Shown here: one piece after another, positions 31,296 to 38,012 of the stretch | Layout of the letters: the number at the start of each line of letters is the position of its first letter | Position numbering within the stretch: the first letter of the stretch is position 1 | From: Planctomycetota bacterium | GTDB taxonomy: Bacteria > Planctomycetota > UBA1135 > GCA-002686595 | Assembly (NCBI GenBank): GCA_016795245.1 | Contig: JAEUIA010000042.1 | Location: 1-38,012 of the forward strand | DNA length: 38,012 nucleotides | Direction: 5' to 3' | Notes under the pieces: model-generated | Seen by the model: the letters and a program-made list of their open reading frames with translations, nothing else | The model's database searches: none | What the model was told of the DNA's origin: nothing | Translations under genes and position numbers: made by a program

Positions 31296-32608
31296 AGAAG
31301 GGCGACGAGCGCGCGCTCCCCGAAGGCCGCCTGGAAGAGCGCTTCGAAGAAAAATACGCGGCCTATTCGCACGGCGAAGCGTTGGCGGAAGCTTCACGTT
31401 GTCTGTACTGCGTCGACGCGCCGTGCATGCGCGCCTGTCCGACACACATCGACATCGCGACCTTCATCAAGAAGATCGCGAGCGGCAATCTGGCGGGCTC
31501 GGCCAAGACGATCCTGTCGGCCAACCTGCTCGGTGCGAGTTGCGCGCGCGTGTGTCCGGTCGAAGTCTTGTGCGAAGGCTCGTGCGTGTACGTCGCTTGG
31601 GGGCGTACCCCGATCGCGATCGGACGCTTGCAACGCCACGCGATGGATCACGGCGCGTCGCCCGAACTGCTCACGAAGAAGCCCGACAGCGGCCGCTCCG
31701 TGGGTTTGATCGGCGCCGGTCCCGCTTCGCTCGCGTGCGCCGGAACGCTGGCGCTGCTCGGCCATCGCGCCGTCATCTACGAAAAGAGCGCGGTCCCCGG
31801 CGGTCTCAATACGAGCGGTGTCGCGCCGTACAAGATGGATGCGCAGACGGCACTGGCCGAAGTCGACTTCATCCGCGCGCTCGGCGTCGAGATCCAGACC
31901 GGCAAGGAGGTCGGCCGCAATCTCTCCGCCGGCGAATTGCTCGAGCGGCACGACGCGATCTTCCTCGGCATCGGGCTGGGGCCGGACTCGCGCCTGATCG
32001 CGCCCGGAGCCGACGGACCCGGCGTGCACGGCGCCGTCGATTGGATCGCGCGCATGAAGCTCGATCCCAAGCACTCGCTCGAAGGTGTGACGCGAGCCGC
32101 CGTGATCGGCGGCGGCAACACCGCGATCGACGCGGCGCGCGAACTGCGCGGCCTCGGCGTGCCCGATGTCAAGCTCGTCTATCGCCGCGGCGAGGCGGAG
32201 ATGAGCGGCTACGAACACGAGTGGAACGAAGCCAAACAAGAGGGCGTCGTGCTCGTCTCGAACGCACTGGTGAGCGAAGTCGTGCGCACGGGCAAACGCG
32301 TCAACGCCCTCGCACTGGTGCGCGCCGAAGCCGGCAACCCGACCGATCAACGACTGGATCCGCTGCCCGTCGACCTCGTACTCGTCGCGACCGGTCAAGC
32401 GAAGCTGCGCGATCTCGCGGCGCTCTTCCACGGCGTGCAACTCGACTCCAAAGGCCGGATCTCCGCGGATTCCAGTACCGGCCAGACCGGGAATCCACGC
32501 GTCTTCACCGGCGGCGATGCGATGAACGGCGGCAAGGAAGTCGTCAACGCCGCAGCCGAGGGTCAGAACGCGGCGCGTGCGATCGATGCGCTGCTCGCCG
32601 CACGCTGA
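31292..32608 (+). CDS. preT: NAD-dependent dihydropyrimidine dehydrogenase subunit PreT
   Basis: 438-residue flavoprotein with an N-terminal Fe-S domain, the NAD(H)-facing half of dihydropyrimidine dehydrogenase. Two four-cysteine sets are visible: C37, C40, C45, C49 and C84, C88, C94, C98. They are followed by the FAD site I-G-A-G-P-A-S-L (about 140) and a second dinucleotide site I-G-G-G-N-T-A-I-D-A-A-R (about 271-282). It resembles the small subunit of glutamate synthase too, but the pyrimidine genes alongside favour PreT. The partner PreA, which holds the FMN/pyrimidine site, is not adjacent, as it normally would be. The start is coupled to the aminotransferase stop by a 4-base overlap. 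Confidence 0.88.
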   Translation: MKKGDERALPEGRLEERFEEKYAAYSHGEALAEASRCLYCVDAPCMRACPTHIDIATFIKKIASGNLAGSAKTILSANLLGASCARVCPVEVLCEGSCVYVAWGRTPIAIGRLQRHAMDHGASPELLTKKPDSGRSVGLIGAGPASLACAGTLALLGHRAVIYEKSAVPGGLNTSGVAPYKMDAQTALAEVDFIRALGVEIQTGKEVGRNLSAGELLERHDAIFLGIGLGPDSRLIAPGADGPGVHGAVDWIARMKLDPKHSLEGVTRAAVIGGGNTAIDAARELRGLGVPDVKLVYRRGEAEMSGYEHEWNEAKQEGVVLVSNALVSEVVRTGKRVNALALVRAEAGNPTDQRLDPLPVDLVLVATGQAKLRDLAALFHGVQLDSKGRISADSSTGQTGNPRVFTGGDAMNGGKEVVNAAAEGQNAARAIDALLAAR

Positions 32609-32635
32609 GTTCTTGAGGACGCACATGGAGTCGTG

Positions 32636-32950
32636 ATGGGAGTCAACCTGAGCCCGGCGACCGCGGAGCGACTCAACTTGCTGTTCCGTGGAAAGGGCGG
32701 CGACGACGCGGAGCGATTGCTGGTGGAAGACTGCAGCGACCGACTGCCGTTTCTGGCGCACGCCGGACCGGTTGACTTGGAGCGCGTCCGTTTCGCGGTC
32801 CTCAAGTTGAGCGCCGGTCGAATCGACCGGCTGAGGGACGCGATCGCCCTGGCCAACACCGATTGGCGCGACGTCTTGATGGCCGCTGGTTTCGGCGAGG
32901 ACACGGAGGCTCACTTGCGCTGGCACCCCGACGTGCCTCCCGTGAAGTAG
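32636..32950 (+). CDS. Conserved small hypothetical protein (104 residues)
   Basis: Soluble helical protein with the recognisable tail V-R-F-A-V-L-K-L-S-A-G, then D-A-I-A-L-A-N-T-D-W-R-D-V-L-M-A-A-G-F. This is a pattern seen in many unannotated small proteins of GC-rich bacteria. Function unknown. ATG at 32636 has GGAG five bases upstream; an in-frame GTG at 32633 is the alternative. It lies 27 bases after preT and may be co-transcribed. Confidence 0.65.
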   Translation: MGVNLSPATAERLNLLFRGKGGDDAERLLVEDCSDRLPFLAHAGPVDLERVRFAVLKLSAGRIDRLRDAIALANTDWRDVLMAAGFGEDTEAHLRWHPDVPPVK

Positions 32951-33064
32951 ATGCAGGCGCTATTGCCGCTGCGTCATCGGAGCGACTCGGCGACGCGCGG
33001 TCGAGATGCCGGCTCGGAACTCGTCGAGAGGCAGGCCGGCGCTGTATCGTGAGTTGGTCCGACC

Positions 33065-33595
33065 ATGACGGACACGGCCAAGACCGAGATGCTGCGGCAC
33101 TTCCTCGCCGCGCTCGCCTACCGCACGCAGAAGGCGTTGCGCGAGGCGCCGCCGGCTTTCGCGGACTTCCGCGTCGCACCGAACGTGCGCACGCCGCACG
33201 AACTCATCTGGCACATGACCGGCGTCATCGGCTACGCGACGAGCTTGTACGTCGGTACGCCCTGGCGACCGGATCGGCTCGAGTCTTTTGCCGCCGAGGG
33301 GGCGCGCTTCCACGAAGCCTTGGAAGCGCTCGCGGAGCATTTCGACTCGGGCCGCATGCCCGACGGAATGACCGCGGAACAACTGCTGCAAGGGCCGTTG
33401 GCCGACGCGATGACGCACGCCGGGCAGATCGCGCTGTTGCGGCGCGTGCACGGATCGCCGGTGCATCCCGAGAACTTCCTGCTGGCGGACATCCGTTCCT
33501 CGAACCTCGGTCCCGATCAGGCGCCGCCGCGCGCGCCCAAGAGCGGTTGGACACCCGATCAACCGACGCCGGCGCCGCGTCGGCCGCTCGCGTAG
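33065..33595 (+). CDS. DinB-fold (YfiT/BSTase superfamily) protein
   Basis: 176-residue four-helix protein of the DinB superfamily. Likely metal-ligand histidines are H50 (E-L-I-W-H-M-T-G) and H117 (D-A-M-T-H-A-G-Q-I-A-L-L-R-R), the standard spacing of this fold; a third His near residue 80 is less certain. Members include bacillithiol and mycothiol S-transferases and uncharacterised stress proteins. The Pro-rich C-terminus (about 30 residues) is probably disordered. A TATCGT -10-like hexamer lies 14 bases before the ATG, and no Shine-Dalgarno is seen. Confidence 0.8.
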   Translation: MTDTAKTEMLRHFLAALAYRTQKALREAPPAFADFRVAPNVRTPHELIWHMTGVIGYATSLYVGTPWRPDRLESFAAEGARFHEALEALAEHFDSGRMPDGMTAEQLLQGPLADAMTHAGQIALLRRVHGSPVHPENFLLADIRSSNLGPDQAPPRAPKSGWTPDQPTPAPRRPLA

Positions 33596-33615
33596 TCGCG
33601 TCCCGCCGGCGCGAG

Positions 33616-34032
33616 CTATTCGAGCGAGTTGATCCAATGGACGACGTGCGGCCACAGCTTGTGCACGAGGTCGTCGTTGGATGTGGTCCGCGAAAGGATG
33701 CGTCGCGCCAGCATCACGACGCCGAACAGCGCGTGCCAGGCGAGTACGAAGGTCAGCAAGCAGCGCAGCGGCACGTTCGGAACGCGCGTCCACGCGAGGC
33801 GCGCGAACCAGGCGAGCGCGAGCGCGGTCCCACAAAGGATCGAGGCGCTGGCGAGGGAAAACCACCACTGGTGCGGCTCGTCGGAAATCGTGCGGGCGAG
33901 ATAGCCTGCAAATGCGAGCGCCGCCGCGATCACGAATGTTCGCCAGAGGCGCGTGAGGACGGGTTGTGGGCCCGGGGCGGATGTGGAGTCAGCGCTGCGA
34001 TTGAGCATGGAATCGTCCGCGTCCATGCGCAT
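33616..34032 (-). CDS. Small three-segment membrane protein
   Basis: 138-residue protein with about three transmembrane helices (T-F-V-I-A-A-A-L-A-F-A-G-Y-L-A; L-A-S-A-S-I-L-C-G-T-A-L-A-L-A-W-F; L-L-T-F-V-L-A-W-H-A-L-F-G-V-V-M-L). No family was recognised. Its ATG at 34032 shares one base with the stop of the D-aminoacylase gene (TGATG); ATG at 34026 is an alternative. It is the last gene of the overlapping peptide operon, which suggests co-expression but says nothing definite about function. Confidence 0.65.
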   Translation of the reverse strand: MRMDADDSMLNRSADSTSAPGPQPVLTRLWRTFVIAAALAFAGYLARTISDEPHQWWFSLASASILCGTALALAWFARLAWTRVPNVPLRCLLTFVLAWHALFGVVMLARRILSRTTSNDDLVHKLWPHVVHWINSLE

Positions 34033-35663
34033 CAGTCCGCACGCAGCACTCGACCAGCTCGCGCACCGGTGTGGACGCCGTGTTCGACGACGGAAACGCC
34101 GTCGACGAGCACGTGCTCGACGCCGACAGGCGCCTGGCGCGGGTTCTCGAACGTCGCGCGATCCGCGATCACTTGCGCATCGAACACCACCAGATCGGCA
34201 TGAAATCCCGGCTCGATGCGACCGCGCTCGACGAGACCCGCGCGTTCGGCCGGCAGCGCAGAGAGTTTGCGCACCGCTGTCGGCAGGTCGAGTGCTCCGA
34301 GTTCACGAACGAAGCGGCCCAGTACGCGCGCGGCGGTTCCGAAGCTGCGCGGATGGGGGACGGAAGCCGCGGGAACGAGCGTCTGCGCGCTGCCGTCGGA
34401 GCCGACCATCGTCAGCGGATGAGCGAGAATGCGCGCGACGTCGGACTCCTGCATGGCGTGCCCGACGTAGGACACGGAGCCGCGCTCTTCTTCGAGCAAG
34501 CGCAGGTAGGCGTCGACCGGTTCGATGTCCCACCGGGCCGCGATCTCGGCGACGGACTTGCCCGAGAGTCCCTTGGCCGAACCGTCGAGCGTGCTCGCGA
34601 TGGCGATCAGATCGAAGCCGCCGGGCTCGTTGGCGACGTGCGCCATGACTTCGGCGCGCATACGCGCACGCTGCGCCGGATCCGCGAGGCGCGCGAGCAG
34701 GTCTGTCGCTTCGCCCTCGCGCGCCCACGGCTCGAGGAGAATCGTCAGCGTCGTCGAGTACGCGGTGTAGGGGTAGACGTCGGCGCGCACGTCGAGTCCC
34801 TCGCGCACGGCAGCCTCGATGCGCGCGATCACGGTGTCGATCTTGGGCCAGTTGGCGCGTCCACAGGACTTCAAGTGCGAGATCTGCACGCGCGCGCCAC
34901 TCTGCCGGGCGAGCGCGAGCACTTCGTCGACCGCTTCGACCAGGCGCGCGTCCTCGCTGCGCATGTGCGACGCATAGAAGCGCTTGCGGCGCGCGACGAT
35001 CCGGGCCAGCGCGATCAATTCTTCGGGAGGCGTGTAGATGCCGGGCACGTACTCCAACCCGCTCGACAAGCCGAGGGCGCCGTCATCGAGCGCCGTCTCC
35101 AGGTCGCGTACCACGTCGGCCAGTTCGGCGCTCGTGAGCGCGCGATCCACCGATCCGATGCGATTGGCGCGCAGGGTTCCGTGACCTACGAGCAGCGCCT
35201 GGTGGAGCGCGGGGCGCGCCGCTTCGACCGCGCGCAGAAAGTCGCGCACGCGCGGAAAGGGGTGCTTCGCATTCGGTTCGGTCGGGGCCTCCGAACCGCC
35301 GCAATTGCCGGTGATTTCGCAGGTGTAGCCCTGCAACACGCGCGAGTCGGCCGTCGGACACTCGAGGATCGAGCGATCCGAGTGACTGTGCATGTCGACG
35401 AAGCCTGGCGCGACGATCCATCCGCTGGCATCGAGCGCGCGCCGCCCGCGCTCGCGATCGATCGCGCCCAGAGCCCGGATGCGCCCGTCCCGGACGCCGA
35501 CGTCGACACGCTGTGCCGGTTTGCCGTTCCCGTCGATCACCCATCCGCCGTGCAGCACCAGGTCGAAGTCCGCTCCGCGCCGCGTCATTGCGCACGCGGG
35601 AAGCAAGGCGGCGCCGATACCGCAGGCGGCTGCCTTCAAGAGCGCGCGTCGATCGTGTGTCAT
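34032..35663 (-). CDS. N-acyl-D-amino-acid deacylase (D-aminoacylase), Tat-exported lipoprotein
   Basis: 543-residue amidohydrolase that removes acyl groups from N-acyl-D-amino acids (D-Glu, D-Ala and similar). The N-terminus carries a Tat-like D-R-R-A-L-L-K and a lipobox L-P-A-C (Cys24), so it is probably a folded-exported lipoprotein. The metal site matches D-aminoacylases: His92/His94 (M-H-S-H-S-D), Cys121 (I-T-G-N-C-G-G-S), His in A-S-H-M-R-S-E-D and I-S-H-L-K, and Asp in V-G-S-D-G-S. Its start overlaps the epimerase stop (ATGA). With the dipeptide epimerase and DUF1611 protein it suggests turnover of murein-type or D-amino-acid peptides. Confidence 0.9.
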   Translation of the reverse strand: MTHDRRALLKAAACGIGAALLPACAMTRRGADFDLVLHGGWVIDGNGKPAQRVDVGVRDGRIRALGAIDRERGRRALDASGWIVAPGFVDMHSHSDRSILECPTADSRVLQGYTCEITGNCGGSEAPTEPNAKHPFPRVRDFLRAVEAARPALHQALLVGHGTLRANRIGSVDRALTSAELADVVRDLETALDDGALGLSSGLEYVPGIYTPPEELIALARIVARRKRFYASHMRSEDARLVEAVDEVLALARQSGARVQISHLKSCGRANWPKIDTVIARIEAAVREGLDVRADVYPYTAYSTTLTILLEPWAREGEATDLLARLADPAQRARMRAEVMAHVANEPGGFDLIAIASTLDGSAKGLSGKSVAEIAARWDIEPVDAYLRLLEEERGSVSYVGHAMQESDVARILAHPLTMVGSDGSAQTLVPAASVPHPRSFGTAARVLGRFVRELGALDLPTAVRKLSALPAERAGLVERGRIEPGFHADLVVFDAQVIADRATFENPRQAPVGVEHVLVDGVSVVEHGVHTGARAGRVLRAD

Positions 35664-36718
35664 GCGTTGCGTTCCACACCGAGTCCGGTCGCGTCCAGTG
35701 TATGCATGACGCCGTCGCGCAGGGCAAATCCTCCGCGGAAGGGATCACGCGCGAGATCCAGGCTGCCGTCCAGGTCCAGGTAGCGCGTAGCGGGACAGTG
35801 GTAGGCTAGGTGCAGCGCAGCCGCGATGCCGACGACGGATTCGTCCATGCAGCCCCACATCACGTCGATGCCGTGCGCTTCGGCGAACCGCGCGATGCGC
35901 CGAGCCGGCGCGATTCCACCGCACTTCTGGAGCTTCAAGTTCCAAATGCCGAAGGGATGCGGCTCGCGTGCGAGGCGCAAGGCGTCGGAAACGTCGAACA
36001 GGCTTTCGTCCGCCGCCAGCCGCGCGCGGATCGAGGCGGGCAACGACCGCAATTCGTCGTCGAGGGCACGCGGCGCCGGTTGCTCGAGGAACTCGATATC
36101 GAAGCGTTCTGTCTCTGCGCAGAAGCGCTCGATGGCGCGCACGTCGTAGCCCACGTTGGCATCTGCGCGCAGGATCACAGCGCCGCCGACGTGCTCGCGC
36201 AGGCGCGCCAGGCGCTCGATGTCGTGCTCCAGGGCTTCGCCAATCTTGATCTTGAGGATCGTGAAGCCGCGCGCGAGGTACTCATCGGCTTCGGATAGCG
36301 TGTCGGCCAGGGATCGGATCCCGATCGTCACCGACGTCGGCAGTGGCTTGTGCGCGCGTCCAAAGACCTCGACGAGCGGCCGGCCGAGCTTGCGTCCCAC
36401 GGCGTCGTGGATGGCGCCGTCGACGGCGGCGCGCGCGGCCGGGGTCGCCACAAATTCGGCTTCGAGCCGGGCCTGGATTCGCGGATCGTCGCCGCGCAGT
36501 TCGCGGGCGCGCATCAGCGCAGCGGTGCAGGCCGCGAACGATTCACCGGTGATCTCCTCGACCGGCGCCGCGCAACCGAAACCGCTCGTGCCGTCGTCGA
36601 GCTCGACGCGCACGCAACCCAGCTCGACCCGGTCCGTCGCTTGAAAAGCGATCGCGTATGGGCGTGTGAGTGCGATGCTCTCGGTCCAGGTTTCGACACG
36701 GACGACATGCACGCGCAT
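35660..36718 (-). CDS. Dipeptide epimerase (enolase superfamily, L-Ala-D/L-Glu type)
   Basis: 352-residue enolase-superfamily enzyme that swaps the configuration at the second residue of dipeptides such as L-Ala-D-Glu from murein. Catalytic K156-x-K158 (L-K-I-K-I), metal ligands D186, E212 and D237, and the opposite-face base K262 are present. D315-L-D317 near the C-terminus is the D-x-D motif that binds the dipeptide amino group, which separates this family from muconate cycloisomerase. Start at 36718 (MRVHVVRVETW) shares one base with the DUF1611 stop (TGATG). Exact dipeptide specificity is not readable. Confidence 0.92.
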   Translation of the reverse strand: MRVHVVRVETWTESIALTRPYAIAFQATDRVELGCVRVELDDGTSGFGCAAPVEEITGESFAACTAALMRARELRGDDPRIQARLEAEFVATPAARAAVDGAIHDAVGRKLGRPLVEVFGRAHKPLPTSVTIGIRSLADTLSEADEYLARGFTILKIKIGEALEHDIERLARLREHVGGAVILRADANVGYDVRAIERFCAETERFDIEFLEQPAPRALDDELRSLPASIRARLAADESLFDVSDALRLAREPHPFGIWNLKLQKCGGIAPARRIARFAEAHGIDVMWGCMDESVVGIAAALHLAYHCPATRYLDLDGSLDLARDPFRGGFALRDGVMHTLDATGLGVERNA

Positions 36719-37791
36719 CAGGACCCCGCCATGTGACGCTGAATCGGCTCCACGATCCGCGCGCAGCCCTCGAAGAGCGGCCACACCGTGACGATCCCCG
36801 TCTCGCGCTCGATGCGCGCGCGCGTCACTTCACGCTCGGTGTGCGGCGTGCCCTCGTCGTTCAGCGTGATGCCGATCACGCGCGCGCCGTACATTTCGAT
36901 CAGCGCGATCTGCCGCGCGAGGGGAGCGATCTCGTTCTCGAGCTGCTCCTGGTCTTCGTGGAATCTGCGCCCGGGTGCGTGCTGCAGCACGACAGCGTGT
37001 GATTCGGCGGACAAGATCAGCTCAGGCCCGCAGGGTCCACTGGGATTGAGGAGCGCCGACTGTCCCTCGATGAAGATCACGTCCGGTGCGAGGTCACGGT
37101 CGCACTGGACGAGCGCGTGCTCCAACTCGCCGCTGACGAAGTCGTTGGGCGTCGTGTCGAGCACGAAACCGTGCGGGATGCCCTGCAACCAACCGGTTTG
37201 TCCGGTGTGAACGATGGCCGAACGCAGGCCCGCGGTGCGACAAGCCTCGACCAGGAAGTGACAGGTCGTGCGCTTGCCCAGAGCGCAATCGGTTCCGAGC
37301 ACTGGAATGCGCGGCGCGCGCACCGAACGTATGGCTCCGGACCAAAAGTGGAGTTCGGCGCGTGCTTTGGGTTTGCGCACGTCGATCAGCTCGACGTTGT
37401 TCCGACGCGCGGCTGCCACGAGCCGCGGATCGTCCGACACGAACTCGTGCAAGCCGCTGACGAGTCCGACGCCGCGCTCGACCACACCCACGAGTTGCTC
37501 CTTCAACGCGGGCGGAATGACGCCGCCCGTGGTCGCGACACCGACGACGACGAATTCAGGCTTGGGCCGCACTGACGCGAGGAGTTCGTCGAAGTCGGCG
37601 AACGTCGGGATCCCACGCGCGCGTCCGTCGAGCACGACGCCTGCGTCGCGACCTGCACACGTGCTGTCCACCAAGGCGACGATCTCGAAGCGGCTTGGGC
37701 CGCGCACTAGTCCGTGAGCAGTCTTCGCGTCCGGCGTCTGGAACCGGTCGAGCGTGAACAGGGCGGCGCGCGGTCGTGAATTCGAGTTCAT
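36718..37791 (-). CDS. DUF1611 family P-loop protein
   Basis: 357-residue protein: N-terminal Rossmann-like domain (about 1-150) and a P-loop NTPase domain with G166-T-D-C-A-L-G-K-R-T-T176, then an acidic Walker-B-like V-I-F-I-E-G-Q. I recognise it as DUF1611, a family often encoded beside dipeptide epimerases, as here. Its biochemical role is unknown; ATP-dependent amide formation or transfer is sometimes supposed. ATG at 37791 begins the conserved region; the upstream extension covers the promoter and the end of the next gene. It is the first gene of the four-gene overlapping unit. A CATACT -10-like site lies 10 bases before the start. Confidence 0.85.
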   Translation of the reverse strand: MNSNSRPRAALFTLDRFQTPDAKTAHGLVRGPSRFEIVALVDSTCAGRDAGVVLDGRARGIPTFADFDELLASVRPKPEFVVVGVATTGGVIPPALKEQLVGVVERGVGLVSGLHEFVSDDPRLVAAARRNNVELIDVRKPKARAELHFWSGAIRSVRAPRIPVLGTDCALGKRTTCHFLVEACRTAGLRSAIVHTGQTGWLQGIPHGFVLDTTPNDFVSGELEHALVQCDRDLAPDVIFIEGQSALLNPSGPCGPELILSAESHAVVLQHAPGRRFHEDQEQLENEIAPLARQIALIEMYGARVIGITLNDEGTPHTEREVTRARIERETGIVTVWPLFEGCARIVEPIQRHMAGS

Positions 37792-37874
37792 GTGCCGGGC
37801 AGTATGCAACGGGCGCGTCGAGAAATCGTGGCCGATACAGGAGTGTGCGCAAACTGGCCCCTTTCGCTGTCCGT

Positions 37875-38012
37875 TTACGGCCTGAGTTTCAGACGCCACT
37901 CGAAGAAGTTTCTTTTCGTGAACCGACGCGCGACGACATCCAAAGCCTGCGCTGAGGTGATCCGGCGACACTTGTTCGTGATCCCGCGGATGTAGTTGCG
38001 GTACGCGAGCCA
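37875..38012 (-). CDS. 3' end of an unidentified protein (truncated by window edge)
   Basis: A minus-strand frame enters from the right edge and stops with TAA at 37877-37875, leaving 45 residues. It begins with W-L-A-Y-R-N-Y-I-R-G-I-T-N-K and ends E-W-R-L-K-L-R-P. The Arg/Lys-rich, Trp-containing composition would suit a DNA-acting protein such as a transposase or integrase, but I cannot name it. Most third positions are G or C, and the frame runs exactly to the window edge. Confidence 0.45.
   Translation of the reverse strand, partial: WLAYRNYIRGITNKCRRITSAQALDVVARRFTKRNFFEWRLKLRP

Overview
The window is GC-rich, densely packed bacterial DNA. It most likely comes from a planctomycete of the deep marine/groundwater lineages. 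The best clue is the secreted FG-GAP protein at the left end, whose Ser/Gly-rich C-terminal module (residues about 400-558) I associate from memory with that group. Outer-membrane and Tat/lipoprotein export features indicate a diderm. No rRNA, tRNA or CRISPR array was found by eye. This lineage call is inference, not a database result.

Layout. (1) 1-3.3 kb: end of an unknown gene, an FG-GAP propeller protein and a four-S1-domain RNA-binding protein. (2) 3.3-7.3 kb: aerobic benzoyl-CoA (box) module, boxC-boxB on the minus strand and a divergent boxR-type regulator (XRE helix-turn-helix fused to a shikimate-kinase-like domain). The reductase BoxA and the CoA ligase are absent. (3) 7.3-11.8 kb: a zinc/manganese-type uptake operon: His-rich small protein, outer-membrane barrel, solute-binding protein, ATPase, permease. 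(4) 11.8-12.2 kb: non-coding stretch with a cluster of perfect stem-loops. (5) 12.2-18.4 kb: radical SAM protein divergent from a methyltransferase; HEAT/TPR protein coupled to a histone-deacetylase-family enzyme; mnmG. (6) 18.4-19.3 kb: a REP-associated (Y1) transposase with palindromes upstream and a 12-bp direct repeat on either side. (7) 19.4-32.6 kb: nearly a whole reductive pyrimidine degradation route on the plus strand: PreT, dihydropyrimidinase, beta-ureidopropionase, a class III aminotransferase for beta-alanine and a CoA-acylating semialdehyde dehydrogenase. The genes are separated by small accessory modules: a DUF5674 pair, a nucleotidyltransferase pair, an ABC exporter, a sialidase-like protein, a PD-(D/E)XK nuclease-like protein and an orphan small protein. 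(8) 32.6-38.0 kb: a small conserved protein, a DinB-fold protein, then a tightly overlapping minus-strand peptide operon: DUF1611 ATPase, dipeptide epimerase, Tat-lipoprotein D-aminoacylase, small membrane protein. A truncated gene runs off the right edge.

The catabolic parts fit together. Uracil would be reduced (PreT with an unseen PreA), ring-opened, decarbamoylated to beta-alanine, transaminated to malonate semialdehyde and converted to acetyl-CoA. Benzoyl-CoA would be epoxidised (BoxB) and ring-cleaved (BoxC). Dipeptides would be epimerised and N-acyl-D-amino acids deacylated. Many starts lack a Shine-Dalgarno sequence, and several have a GCTANNNT-like -10 element 7-55 bases upstream, which suggests short-leader or leaderless mRNAs.
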